NCBI GenBank assembly: GCA_025677815.1
Contig: JAIXMP010000009.1
Span: 744,001-808,000, forward strand
Direction of reading: 5' to 3'
Length of the DNA stretch: 64,000 nucleotides
Source of the DNA: Phascolomyces articulosus
Taxonomy: Eukaryota; Mucoromycota; Mucoromycetes; Mucorales; Lichtheimiaceae
In this document: piece by piece, positions 1-10,869 of the stretch
Layout: each line of letters starts with the position of its first letter
Numbering within the stretch: position 1 is the stretch's first letter
Notes under the pieces: generated by a model
The model's input: only the letters and a program-made list of their open reading frames with translations
What the model was told of the DNA's origin: nothing
Databases searched by the model: none
Program-made: the position numbers and the translations under genes

Positions 1-228
1 TACTTTATCTGTCGTTACAAATTGAACTCGAAAAGCATCGCCTTGTGAAAGCCATGTCATATGGATTTGTTGTGGTTCAATATTTTCATATGATCGATTC
101 CAATTGCCCCCCATATTAAATACATCAACAAATGCAAGTTTGCCTGGTCCACCAGGACCATCTCCGCCAGCAGATACAAAAATAAGTGTAGATAACAAAA
201 GTACAAAATAATAAATAGATTTTATCAT
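1..228 (-). CDS. 5' part of a secreted protein, purple acid phosphatase-like
   Basis: The reading frame starts at the ATG at 228-226 and runs off the left edge with no stop, so only about 76 residues are visible. The first ~20 residues (MIKSIYYFVLLLSTLIFVSA) form a clear hydrophobic signal peptide, so the product should enter the secretory pathway. Further on, a segment reading PQQIHMTWLSQGDAFRVQF resembles the start of the fibronectin-like N-terminal domain of purple acid phosphatases, which typically has P-x-Q-V-H followed by a strand and V-T-W. The metal-binding catalytic half lies outside the window. The secretion signal is seen directly; the family call is an inference from a short stretch. 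Another secreted protein with an FN3-like domain is possible. Confidence 0.5.
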   Translation of the reverse strand, partial: MIKSIYYFVLLLSTLIFVSAGGDGPGGPGKLAFVDVFNMGGNWNRSYENIEPQQIHMTWLSQGDAFRVQFVTTDKV

Positions 229-1461
229 TGTTTTTTGATATAAATAAAATGAAAGGAATGTATCAAGAAAATAGAGAGAAAAGGAAGAAGAAGATGATGA
301 AGAAGAAGAAAAAGGATACTCGAAATATGTTTTTCAATTCTCTTTTCTCGGTTGTTTCTGCCTTTCTCCTATTTTCTGGAATTGACAATTGTGAATTAAG
401 CCAAAGAAAAAAATAAGTTTGTGCGGTGACAGATTATTTATTATTCATCAAAGCATAAACAACGATTTCGCTACTTTCTTATAATAATAACAGGGGAGAT
501 TCTATCCATGATGAGGAAGATAGGAGCAGAATAAAAAGCATTCTCCCTCTCAACTATCACAACTCTATTCTCTTTACAAGCTTGATCTTTTTATTTAGGA
601 GCTATCATTCCCTTTGATTCTATATATAATATGAATCTTTGACTATGGTGTCTATATTGCCCTTTGAAAGTATATGAAAAAAAATCTCCTTTCAAATTAC
701 CTCTCTCTCTATCTCTCTCTTTCTTTCTTTGTATAAAAAACTCCTTGACATGAATGAACAAACATGAAATTAAAAAAAAAAAAAGGTAGAAAAAAAAATG
801 GTCTGACATTTATTTATTTACACAATCTAATTTTTGGTTGGAATTTATATTGTCAAAAAATTATAATTACAACAAAGTTTGTTTATAACAAATTCTCCTT
901 TGATTGGGATTTTTCCTCATTTATATAAATCATCATATTATATATCAATAATTTATACAATATTATGTCATCCATCATTTCATGATAGATAGGAAAAATA
1001 AAAGGAATTTCAGGAAAGCACATTAAGGAGAATGTTGAAGAGGGGGTCAAAGAAAAAGTAAAATTATCAGCGATTATGCAATAATAATGTAGAATCTATT
1101 CTGAAAAAAAAAACAATTATAACAGGCATTCTTGAAAGAGAGAGAGAGAACAAGGTTGGGATTATTAGATATACAACAAATGAGAAAAAAAGGCATTTGG
1201 TAATAATAAACTGGAGGAGAAAGAGGAAGATAAATATAATGAATAGAGTAGTATAACAGAAGAAGAAGAGATGTGTATTGTATTAGTGACATGGAGTAAT
1301 ATAGTTAGCAAGTGATTATTTTTATATATAAAGATAAAGAAAAGAAGTGTATATGTATAATGTATATATGTATGATAATATGTTTGGGAGGTGTAGTATA
1401 TATGTGGTAACAGATTCATAGATGAGGCGTTGTCGTCGTCCATGAATAAAAATTCAACATT
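229..1461. other. intergenic, AT-rich
   Basis: This is the upstream region of the secreted-protein gene and the downstream region of the VMP1-like gene. It contains a CT-rich run around 699-730, poly-A/poly-T tracts and AT microsatellite-like sequence. No coding homology was seen; the short ORFs here are low-complexity. Confidence 0.6.
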
Positions 1462-3398
1462 TTATTCTTCTTCAGGTACGGTAGATGTTCGACGTTGTTG
1501 CTGCTGATGGCGTTGTTCTAAACGCTTCATTTCTTCTTGATGTTCTCGTTTCATATAGGCTAATCCTAATGATTCGACCGAAGAAATGACAAAATAACAT
1601 AACATTAAGGATAAAAAGACATTCCATGCGATACCAAACAAATTGGTCTATACATATCCATAGATAGTAATACAATGTGAGTCATCGCCATTATCTGTTT
1701 TTTTTTCTCTGCCCCATTTTATATACCAAATTCATCCATTGACTGATCCATACAATCACCCCTTATCTTTTTTTTTTTTTTTTGTAAAAACGAACCTGTT
1801 CATTTCCAAATTCATCTGTCGTAGGTTGTCCGATTTTATCAGTTTGTTCATGAATGACTCGTTCAACAATACGATGTAATGCAGGTGCTGTTCGTTCCAA
1901 TGTTCCCAAAAATGTATTCAATGTATCATTCGAAAATGCCAGTATCACAATCAAAGACTAATGTATAGAGAGATCCACGTTAGTTAAAAATCCAACTTTT
2001 TCTATCTATCCCCCTAATCATGCACATTCCACCCAATATTGATAGGAAAAAACATCGCATGCTATATCATATGTGTACCTGAAGAGACGCCTTGACACAT
2101 GCTTTGCCAATAAACGTAGCACCAAAAAACGTGGCAAATGGTACCAAAAAATGACCACATGTAATACCTGCTAAATCAAACAATGGATTTGGGATCGATG
2201 CAAATAATAAGATACCAAAAAATCCAAGTCGTTTCATCCCATTATAAACAAGATGTGTGATATGTTCTTTGAATGAACGTTCATGGGATGATTTTTGTAA
2301 ATTGGCTTCAAAATCAGCTAATTCTTCACTCTTGCCACCGGATAAAGCAACAGCTCTAGCAACAAAATAAGGTGGAAGTTCTCCCAGAGCCGTTCCTGCA
2401 CCCCATGCAAAACTTTCCCATTGAATCTTTTGATAGATATCCCATAATGATACTGCTGCTGTACCCATAATGGCTGTTGTATTACTAGCACCACCGTCAT
2501 GACATTGTAATCGATAACTATGATATATATAAATAAAATAGTAAATTCATCATCAGGCCACACCCCATATATATTCCTCTTGATTAAAATTGGCTGATTG
2601 ATTGACAGCCCTTATTATATATATATATATATTTACCTGACTCCATCTCTTATTAATAAATCAGCCCCTTGACATTCATAAGCTGCCCGTGTTACTTCAG
2701 CAATATATGGTCCCAGGAAAAGTAGAAATGTATGTAATCCTGTACCTAACCCGAATGCCGAAGCAATTCCTAAAAGAACCCAATATCCGTACCATATACC
2801 TATCCGTTGCATTTGTTGAATCACCTATTATATATCATTATTATAGTAGTGACGATTTGGTTTTATATATAAGGATTTCCTTTCCCCCTAATACTGGTGA
2901 TAGATTCATCCCCCCTCAATACACGCGTTCTACTTTAAATATCCCAAATTTTTTGTTTACCATTTGATGTGGGCCTTGGATTTGATAGGCGACATATATC
3001 AATCCCACCAAAGTCATCAGCATGCCAAGCGTCGGTCTTCCTCGTCCATACAGGTACATGATGGCTGATCGTACTTCGTAAAAAACATACATTATAAAAT
3101 AATGACCCACGAGTAATGGGCTTGTATATATGGACACTTTTTTATGTTGATGCTCAATCTCGGCCTTTCGTCGGATAATGTAATCTTTTTTTTTTTTTCG
3201 TACAATGTTTGAATAGTTGATTGCGGGTTAGTTCCACATAGACTTTATATATATGCCAGCGTACAGACCTCCCGTACCTGACTGAACGACAAAAAAAAAA
3301 AACTATATACCATCAAATTTTTCACCGGGAGCAGCTCTACTCGATCGTCGTCGGTGAAGTTGTGGAGTATCGGATCGTGCTGTCGTAGTTGACGCCAT
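1462..3398 (-). CDS. vacuole membrane protein 1 (VMP1)-like ER membrane protein
   Basis: VMP1 proteins are multi-pass ER proteins of the DedA/VTT (SNARE-associated Golgi) superfamily. They act in autophagosome formation, ER contact sites and lipid scrambling. Six exons join in frame: 3398-3311, 3184-2961, 2824-2637, 2517-2079, 1957-1796 and 1647-1462. They total 1287 nt, giving 428 residues, close to animal VMP1 at about 406. Diagnostic segments include [20 protein letters not shown], then [20 protein letters not shown], then a glycine-rich [22 protein letters not shown]. These match the VMP1 core in order. The N-terminus is basic and serine-rich, and the C-terminus is a charged, Q-rich cytosolic tail. 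All splice sites are GT-AG. The start is the only ATG upstream of exon 1 in frame. The call is firm; physiological role is inferred from the family. Confidence 0.92.
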
Positions 3399-5041
3399 GG
3401 TGCGATGTATTTTTAGAGTTAAAGAACAAAAGTCAAAAACGTATTCTTGTTGCTGTTGTTTTGTGTATATAAATATAAAGGTTGAACTTTAAGTTTTTGT
3501 TTTTTTTCTTATACACACTTTGTTCTTCTTTGTCTAATAGCGATAATGCTAATAACAATAATTAATGATAGTGATAAATAAAAATGAAAGAAAAAAGAAA
3601 GAGAAGAAGAGTAAGACAAAGGGGAAAAAAGAAAGAGTCAACTTTTTTTTTAGTCTTGTCTCGGTACCATGTCCATCACCACATCCTTCTTTCCATTCAC
3701 GTGGTGATGGTATTGCAGATTTCGGGCCCGAAAAAAAAAAGGCTCGGGATGATATGGTGCTGCATATTTTATATATTTATATATGGGCTTTTCATTGATC
3801 TTTTTTGGTTTAATGCTGGATGTGAGTATGTGTGTGAATGAAACTATATATCACATAATAAATGATCGTGACAAAAATTAATATTGCATCCAATTCAAAT
3901 TACTGTTTCCAAGTGCCTGGAACAAAAAAAGATAAGCTTCACTTTATAATTACTATTATTTTTTTTCTGACATTTCGTAAGCATGAATATTCCCTTTTTT
4001 TCTCTTCATCATTATTATTAGCAACTGCGTAACTCTATTATTGTTTTCAAACCAATCGAATAAAGATGATTGAACTATTAAATGTGTATTTATTGAAACG
4101 TTATTTAACTATCCTATTTCCATAATGATATTTATTAAAAAAAAACGGTTGTTTATTTCTCAATGGTGTGGAGAACCCAGCACCCATAACTGTGGAACCA
4201 ACAAGATGTTGACCCAATGTTTTTCTACAATTCCAAAACAGGCAAGTCTCTTCTGTGTCGGAACCAGCTGCAGATAAACATTACACAGGGAAAGGATGCT
4301 TTTTTTTACCTTACTACGTGTTAGAAGGAGCGAAAGCCAGCATGTTTCTAAATAAATCATTGTGGATATATATAAATATTTGTATAATCTATTTCTATGT
4401 GACATCCCATCAAAAATGAATAAGATCATTCATTACAACCTTATTTCTATATACTAGTAAATAATGGATCTGTAAGCCTATCAATTTCTCATTACAATTT
4501 GAACTAAATTATAAAAATAACAATAATCCTATAATCTTACGTCATTGTACTGCTTGTTGTAGTAGAAGGAATGCAATCTAATAAAATTCATGCATAATAA
4601 TATTATACCATTGTCCACACTGCTGGTTAATTATGTTTTGACATTTTTCTCACTTTTATGGAAGTTTTCATAAAAGTGTGGCGTAGTCGTATCTAGTATA
4701 TATATTTGATAAACTACATACAGATCATCATTTCTCAATAAGCATTATTATGGTTAGTACTATAAGGAAAAAAAGAAAAAAACGACAATCCCAAACCTCA
4801 TTTATCATTGCATCATTGATATATGTAAATGGATAAAAAAATCTTATTTTTTTAAAAAACACCAAGTTTATTCACAAGTAATAATGGAAGGAGGGTAGTG
4901 GATTATGTGCAAAATAAAGAAAAGCTATAGAAGTGAGACAGAGTCGCAATGGGAATCATACTATATATAGAGAGAGGGCAAGTAATAATATGAAAAGACA
5001 AAAAAAAATGAGAGAGGATGTAGTATATACTAGAGAGAAAG
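3399..5041. other. intergenic region
   Basis: This 1.6-kb AT-rich stretch holds the VMP1 promoter side and the 3' flank of the 607-residue ubiquitin-like/RING gene. Several 60-90 codon ORFs occur but none shows recognisable domains. An antisense ORF at 4160-4429 overlaps a less AT-rich patch (4160-4290) that could be an old coding remnant, but it was not identified. Confidence 0.5.
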
Positions 5042-6865
5042 TCAATTTTGTCTGCAAGGACAAATATAAGTGGATGAATATGCATTAAGACAGCGATTAT
5101 GAAAATGATGAGAACAGAGCAAATAACAAGGTGCTCCTGGTTGTTGCTGACCTACCACTTGTTGTTGACTAAAAGTTTTTAAGCACATCATACAACGATC
5201 TGTTGTACTTGATTCCACAAAAGGTCTTGCTTCAATTCCAATTTGTTTCCAATTTTCAGAAGCTTTGTTTGCCAAAAAACTAGTGATATCAAAATGTTGA
5301 TATTGATCTTGTGCCGATACGCGTGTCCATTCCGTTCTAGATCGTGCATTGCCATTTTTAGCCATGTAAAAAAACCGATAATAACATTCAACGAATCCAA
5401 AGGAAATTGGCATGTTCTTATTGTTACGAATTGGATAATGACAATTTGGACATTGCATGGAAAAAAAGAACCGATCATCCTCCTCATCAGCAAAAAGAGA
5501 AAAAGAATTAGGAATAAGAGAGGCTCCAGTAGTAGTGTTGTCTGTTGTTGTCATTATTTCGTAAAGTCCATATCCAAATTTCAAAATCACAGGATGGAAA
5601 GGTGTACATTGACAATGAGTCACAATATTCAGTCCCTTGATTATTTGTAGCCCTTTTGCAGCTCTGGGAACGATTTCCAATTGTTGACTATCTGTCATTG
5701 TGGATTTTGGAAAATGAGTATGTCGGATGACATTGTGTACGACTGGTAACGAGAATGAATTATTGATTGGATTAATGCCACGGGGATTCGATAATCGATA
5801 GACAAGATATATCGTGCATAAGGACAAGTTTGTCTTTTTGTCGGACAATTCTTTGCATTGTTGTAAAAGAGTTTGATGATTTTCTTTGAGTTCTTTTCCA
5901 GCATATACCAAACGTTGTTGATCCATGGGGACTCCTTTTTTCTTATAAATCATTGCTTTTATATTCCAAGCGCTTTGTTCCAAATGGATATTGTTGAACA
6001 CTCTTTTTCCAGCTAATGTGGTGATGGAAATCATTTTGTTGTTGCTATTGTTGTAGTTGCTGCTATCTGTTTTAGAAGAAGAAAGAAATATATCACCAAT
6101 CATGGTACTATTCCATTTCTGATCTTTTGAAGAAGACGAGGGTGGAAATACTAAATAAATTGTCGCATTCTGTTGAATATTGTAATGAGAGAGCGCATTC
6201 TTGTTTTCCAATTCAGACCCATTGAAAAAAAGATGATGTTGTATCTTGGCGGTGACCGACGGGGATGATAAATGGCGACAGCTTCTTCCAAGTTGATGCA
6301 TAATTTCCTTTTTCAAGTCTTCCACGGTATCTCTTTGATGAACTGTCAGCACCAATGAGATATGAATAGAAACAATGTTGACATTGATAGTTGAGCTCTT
6401 ACTGGTTTTTCGTTGAGGAAATGCCTTGTACTTTGGGACTAGTGGGGTTGTCACTGTTTTTGGACCGCTACTACTGCTGCTGCCATTATTATAATGATTG
6501 TTGGTATTAAAACCTGTCATCGTCATTTGCTGCTTCTGTGGAGTATGGTTCACCATGGACATGGCAGCACTTGTATTATCAGAAGGAGTTGTGTTTGAAC
6601 TACAGTTGTTGTTATCTTGAGAATAAGTGAAAATATCACCAAAAACACTGTACTGGCGTGACGATTTGGTATAGTCTGTAATCTTTATCCCGTTCACATA
6701 CAAGTGGTTTTTAAAAGTCAAAAGGTTTCCGAATTCAGTATAGAGAAGCTTGTTGGATACACGATCCAAAAGAAATTGAAGATCTTCATCTTCTCGAGAA
6801 GGAATATCAATAGATAATCCGGGAAAATTAGCGATAAAGATTTTTATCTTTTTAGATTGTTCCAT
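5042..6865 (-). CDS. ubiquitin-like plus RING-type protein, 607 residues
   Basis: A single-exon reading frame of 607 residues starts at the ATG at 6865. The first ~80 residues are a divergent ubiquitin-like fold (MEQSKKIKIFIANFPG). Two more ubiquitin-like stretches follow in the middle; the third carries the typical KKGVPMDQQRLVYAGKELK loop. Low-complexity N/S/T-rich linkers separate them. Next comes a Cys-bearing module (HCQC, then QCPNC, then a lone Cys in FVECYYRF) shared with the neighbouring paralogue. The C-terminus is RING-like: C558, C561, C584, H586, H589, C592, C602, C604. RING proteins act as E3 ubiquitin ligases, so a ligase role is inferred. The last zinc pair reads CPC instead of the usual C-x2-C, which may weaken the second zinc site. 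It is the first of a tandem trio with the copies at 7442-8584 and 9503-10633. Confidence 0.8.
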   Translation of the reverse strand: MEQSKKIKIFIANFPGLSIDIPSREDEDLQFLLDRVSNKLLYTEFGNLLTFKNHLYVNGIKITDYTKSSRQYSVFGDIFTYSQDNNNCSSNTTPSDNTSAAMSMVNHTPQKQQMTMTGFNTNNHYNNGSSSSSGPKTVTTPLVPKYKAFPQRKTSKSSTINVNIVSIHISLVLTVHQRDTVEDLKKEIMHQLGRSCRHLSSPSVTAKIQHHLFFNGSELENKNALSHYNIQQNATIYLVFPPSSSSKDQKWNSTMIGDIFLSSSKTDSSNYNNSNNKMISITTLAGKRVFNNIHLEQSAWNIKAMIYKKKGVPMDQQRLVYAGKELKENHQTLLQQCKELSDKKTNLSLCTIYLVYRLSNPRGINPINNSFSLPVVHNVIRHTHFPKSTMTDSQQLEIVPRAAKGLQIIKGLNIVTHCQCTPFHPVILKFGYGLYEIMTTTDNTTTGASLIPNSFSLFADEEDDRFFFSMQCPNCHYPIRNNKNMPISFGFVECYYRFFYMAKNGNARSRTEWTRVSAQDQYQHFDITSFLANKASENWKQIGIEARPFVESSTTDRCMMCLKTFSQQQVVGQQQPGAPCYLLCSHHFHNRCLNAYSSTYICPCRQN

Positions 6866-7441
6866 TGTAAGAACAAATGGTGTGTTTAGTAAAAAGTAAA
6901 AAGTAAAAGGTAATTAAAAAAAAAAAAGAAAAAAAAAGAAAAAGGTTATATAAAAAATGTAAAAACGATCAAAAAGAAAAGAAGAAAGTTTCAGTTCCCT
7001 TGATGGATGGTAGTAGTTGAAGTAGTGGTTAATGTTTGATCACCCACGTGGATATTCAGAAATAATGTATCAGACCTAAGCTTTTCAACCCAGTCATCTT
7101 TGCTTAATAATGATAAAGTGATATATTATAAGTGTATAAGTATAGTTTTTACCCTCTGTTATAGCTGTAGAAATATACAAGTGGGGTTATGGTATATCTT
7201 ATTTTTTTTATTACGCATGGGTATATTTTTTTTACAAGCAAATTGCTAGTGATTATTGTGGAGTGAGGGTACAACGAAGACTAACAAAAAAGTAATAAAG
7301 GATTGGTATGATATTAGATTGCTAATAGCAGTGAAGTGAAGGGTAATAAAGCTAAGAAGAATGCATCAATTGAAATGTAATGATAAAAAAAAGCAAAGGA
7401 GTTGATGAAAGGAGATATTGTAACGACTATAATAAAGGAGA
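6866..7441. other. promoter region of the 607-residue gene and spacer
   Basis: This is AT-rich DNA between two members of the tandem ubiquitin-like/RING array. A-rich tracts lie directly upstream of the ATG at 6865. No gene was seen. Confidence 0.5.
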
Positions 7442-8584
7442 CTAAGCAGAAGTACCAGCAGTGCGATAAACGGGACATTTTAATTTCCAAGAAGCAATAC
7501 ATTCTTTATGGAATCGATGAGAACATTTCAATACATTGACAGCGTAGTTGCTTTTTTTTTCTTTACGTTAAAGACGTTCAAACGAATGGTACATTGTCTA
7601 TCAGTACATGATGTCAAGAAACGAGCTCCAATACCTAATCGTTTCCAATCAATTTGCGTAAATACATCATTTGTTTGGTACTGATCTTCTAGTGTTACTC
7701 ATGCCCTATTTGATTTATAATGAGAACCACCTTTTTTCACACCATGGATATGGTAATTACAGCCTACAAATCCAACCGTGACTGGAACCGGAGGGAATGT
7801 CGTACTGCTACAATTGGGATAAAGTGTCAGTATGTCACCCAAACTGAGATATTTAAAGCCATGTGGGTAGATGACTTGATGTGTTTTAGTACACGGGCAG
7901 CGCAACTCAATGTTGATTCCTTGTGTAGCTTTACGTCATTCCGGTGCTGTATCAGAAAATTCCAACTTATAACGACCTTCTTCATTTGATACATCTGTAA
8001 ATTGGATGGTGAAACCTCCACAGCTACCAGATACCCGATGTACAAGATGAATAGTTGCATCATTCTTCCTTTCACAATGAGCAAGCGGGTCATAAGGAAA
8101 CAATTAGTTTCCACCATAGATGAATTGTTGTTGATCAACAGGTGTGTTCCTTCTTTAGTGTAAAGTAATTTTTGGAAGTCTTGGGCGGTGCGTTTGAGAT
8201 TCACTCAAAAGGTGATTCTATTTTTGCGATCAATAAAGGATAATATATGAACTCGAATACGTGGTATGTATTATTCTTTTTATCATCGTTGTTGTTGTTA
8301 CTGATTTTATTGGTGATTTCAGAGTAGTTGCCGCTTTGGTATGACCAAGTCTAACCAAATAAATTGTAGTGTCTCATTATTTGTTTATAATCTCCAATAT
8401 GTTCGCCATCGATATACAAGTGACAAAAATCCACTTGTAAGCTACGAATACCGTTTGCCGTATGTACCTTATTCGTGATACGACCCAAAAGGAACTGAAC
8501 TGCTTCATCATCTCATGCAGGTACATCGACAATCAAACCAGAAGATCCTGAAATAAGTACACTAAGTGTCTTTGGTTTATCGGT
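7442..8584 (-). pseudogene. dead copy of the ubiquitin-like/RING gene
   Basis: Read on the minus strand, this stretch is co-linear with the intact 376-residue paralogue at 9503-10633, from the first ubiquitin-like domain to the RING end. The start position reads ACC where the paralogue has ATG (the bases before it, AAACAAC, are conserved). In-frame stops occur after segments reading IVDVPA, HYNLFG, NRITF and SNRA. Frame changes are also needed in the second ubiquitin-like domain and in the RING. The RING itself has lost ligands: the first pair reads CTIR and the last reads CPVYR. The middle module is still readable (VTVGFVGCNYHIHGVKKGG). It is therefore a pseudogene produced by tandem duplication. 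Separate short ORFs in this interval are fragments of it. Confidence 0.9.
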
Positions 8585-9502
8585 GTTGTTTAAAAGAAAA
8601 AAAGAAAAAAAGTAATAACACAAGGAAGTAAGGGAAAAAAAGAAGGGAAGAATTGGCATTTCTTTTTAAAAAAATACTATACGCAGACAATTTGTCAGTT
8701 TCAAAAGCCCATCCATTCAATTTCTCTTTCATTTTTTTTTTTTGAAAAACTATTTTCCCTAATTTTCTTGAGTTTTGCTTACATCCTATTTGTAATAAAG
8801 AACTCGTTTTATACTTAGTTTATATTTCACTGTTGCGGCAAATACAGATTTTATTTATCAAAATAATGATTTTTGACAAATGAATAATACATATGAATGT
8901 TATAAATTGGAATACAAAGAAAGAAGCTACCAAATCGATAGAGCAGCAGCAGATGTTCGTTTCAGAAAAAAAAGTAAAACAACAACAATATGCTAAAAGA
9001 TGTTCAATTACTTGAAACACCACCACCGATCCATCCTACGTATGCTCCATCCTTATAAATTATCAGGCTATCATAAATAGGTTATTAGATCACAACTTAC
9101 ATATCTAAAAAATGAGCCTTTGTTAATCAACAACCATTTCTCAAATTCGCTTTGCATACATGATGATACAACAACATTAACAGATTGTTATGTAATGATG
9201 AGGTCAGATTATATGTAATTGTATAGAACAGAGTTAATATATATATATACTAGCACGGAATCGTTTATATTTTGTATATCATTGTAGCAGATACAAAATT
9301 TATTATCAATATACTAATTTATGACGGATCTTTGATAATACACAAGTTGTGTTAACGTGGGGTGTATACTATAAAGGAGACTAGTAGCAAAAAGACTGAG
9401 GTGTTATCATGTAGCAATAGTAGAAGATGAAATAAAGCATACTATTGTATAATGATAAAAAAAAATATGCAAGGGAGGGGGAATATATGAGGTAAATTCA
9501 CA
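8585..9502. other. intergenic spacer
   Basis: AT-rich spacer between the dead and the intact ubiquitin-like/RING copies. It has T-rich tracts near 8730 and an AT dinucleotide run near 9238. No supported gene was seen. Confidence 0.5.
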
Positions 9503-10633
9503 TTACAAAGAAGACTGAGCAGAAATAGCTCGACACACGGGGCAACTCAATTTCCAAGAAGCAATGCAATTAGAGTGAAATTGATGAGAACAACTCAATG
9601 TAACAATGGCGTTTCCTTTTTCATTTTCATCCAAATTTTCCAAACAAATAGTACATGGTTCCTTGATACTTGCAGTTAGTGGTCGAGCTTCAATACCTAG
9701 TCGTCTCCAATTGACTTTTTTCGATGTATCGTAGATTTGATATTGATACTCTGGTGCCACTCGGATCCAATTTGACTTGTATTGAGATCCATCTTTTTTG
9801 ATGCCATAAATTCGATAATGGCAGCTTATAAATCCGACCGTGATGGGAATAGGGTGAGTATTACTACCGCAATTAGGACACGGTGTCAATGTATCACGCA
9901 AATCGAAATAACCAAATCCATATGGATGTATCACCACATAATCAGTACACTGACATTGAATTTCAATGTTGATCCCGTCACTGACAAAGCGTCCGCGGGG
10001 AGCTGTATCAAAAAGCTTTCTCTTGGATTGGCCTTTCTCGTTAGACACATCGGCAAATTCGAGCATAGGAAAGGGACGACCACCAAGTAATCGAAGCAAA
10101 AGATAAATACTTGAATCGTTTGTAATGTTGTAATAAGCAAGTGTTCCATCATTTTCCAATTGTTTTCCACTATGTACAAGCATCTGTTGATCCGTAGGGG
10201 CGCCTTCTCTGGTGGTGAGTACATGTTTCAAATCATAAATGGTTTGATCAGATCTTAATCGACAGCTGATCGTATTACCAGAAAGACCGACAACAAAGAA
10301 CTGAATAACCCTCTTTCCATTGCGCTTGTCGCTGATATTCTTGGATAATCCTCCCCCAATGATTCCAGATTTACAGTTGCTTTGGTACGTCCATGTTTGG
10401 CCAAATAAATTGTAATACCGCATTGATTCACCGTAATTATTGATCAATTTTCCATCGAGATACATGCGACGATTGAAATCCAAACCTGAGTTATCCATGA
10501 TTTCTTCTCCTGTGAGCTTATTCGTAATGCGATCCATAATAAACTGAATCGGTTCATCCTCTCGTGCAAGTACATCAATAGTCGAACCAGGTAAATTCGC
10601 AATAATAACACGAAGTTGTTCAGGCTTTTCCAT
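9503..10633 (-). CDS. ubiquitin-like plus RING-H2 protein, 376 residues
   Basis: An intact single-exon frame of 376 residues. Residues 1-90 form a divergent ubiquitin-like domain (starts MEKPEQLRVIIANLPG). Residues ~108-185 form a second one, with the ubiquitin-style loop TREGAPTDQQMLVHSGKQLE and a terminal LLRLLGG that resembles the ubiquitin LRLRGG tail. The central module has CQC and CPNC pairs plus a further Cys in GFISCHYRIYG, and may bind zinc. The C-terminal RING-H2 is complete: C327, C330, C348, H350, H353, C356, C364, C367. The expected activity is E3 ubiquitin ligase, by RING family knowledge. It is the best-preserved member of the tandem trio. Substrate and location are unknown. 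Confidence 0.85.
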   Translation of the reverse strand: MEKPEQLRVIIANLPGSTIDVLAREDEPIQFIMDRITNKLTGEEIMDNSGLDFNRRMYLDGKLINNYGESMRYYNLFGQTWTYQSNCKSGIIGGGLSKNISDKRNGKRVIQFFVVGLSGNTISCRLRSDQTIYDLKHVLTTREGAPTDQQMLVHSGKQLENDGTLAYYNITNDSSIYLLLRLLGGRPFPMLEFADVSNEKGQSKRKLFDTAPRGRFVSDGINIEIQCQCTDYVVIHPYGFGYFDLRDTLTPCPNCGSNTHPIPITVGFISCHYRIYGIKKDGSQYKSNWIRVAPEYQYQIYDTSKKVNWRRLGIEARPLTASIKEPCTICLENLDENEKGNAIVTLSCSHQFHSNCIASWKLSCPVCRAISAQSSL

Positions 10634-10869
10634 GTTGTTTTAAAGAATGATAAAAAGTTGAGCAAAAAAAAAGGAAAAGATAAAAGAAGGAAAAAAAAAG
10701 ACTTATCATTTTCATATATGAATAATCAATCATGCGCGTAATCAATACATCAGTTTCAAAGCTCATCCAATCAATTTCGTTTCCCAATTTTATTACAAAT
10801 GAAAATGTAATATATCATATTTTAATTTTGATAAAAAGGTGTAATACAAAAAAAAAAAAAAAAAAAACT
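10634..10869. other. short intergenic spacer with poly-A tract
   Basis: This spacer includes a run of about 20 A residues just before the stop codon of the next minus-strand gene (10847-10867). Nothing else was seen. Confidence 0.5.

Noticed and set aside
3565..3841. Overlapping plus-strand Lys-rich ORFs
   Set aside because: The peptides come from A-rich low-complexity DNA and the two frames overlap without conservation signals.
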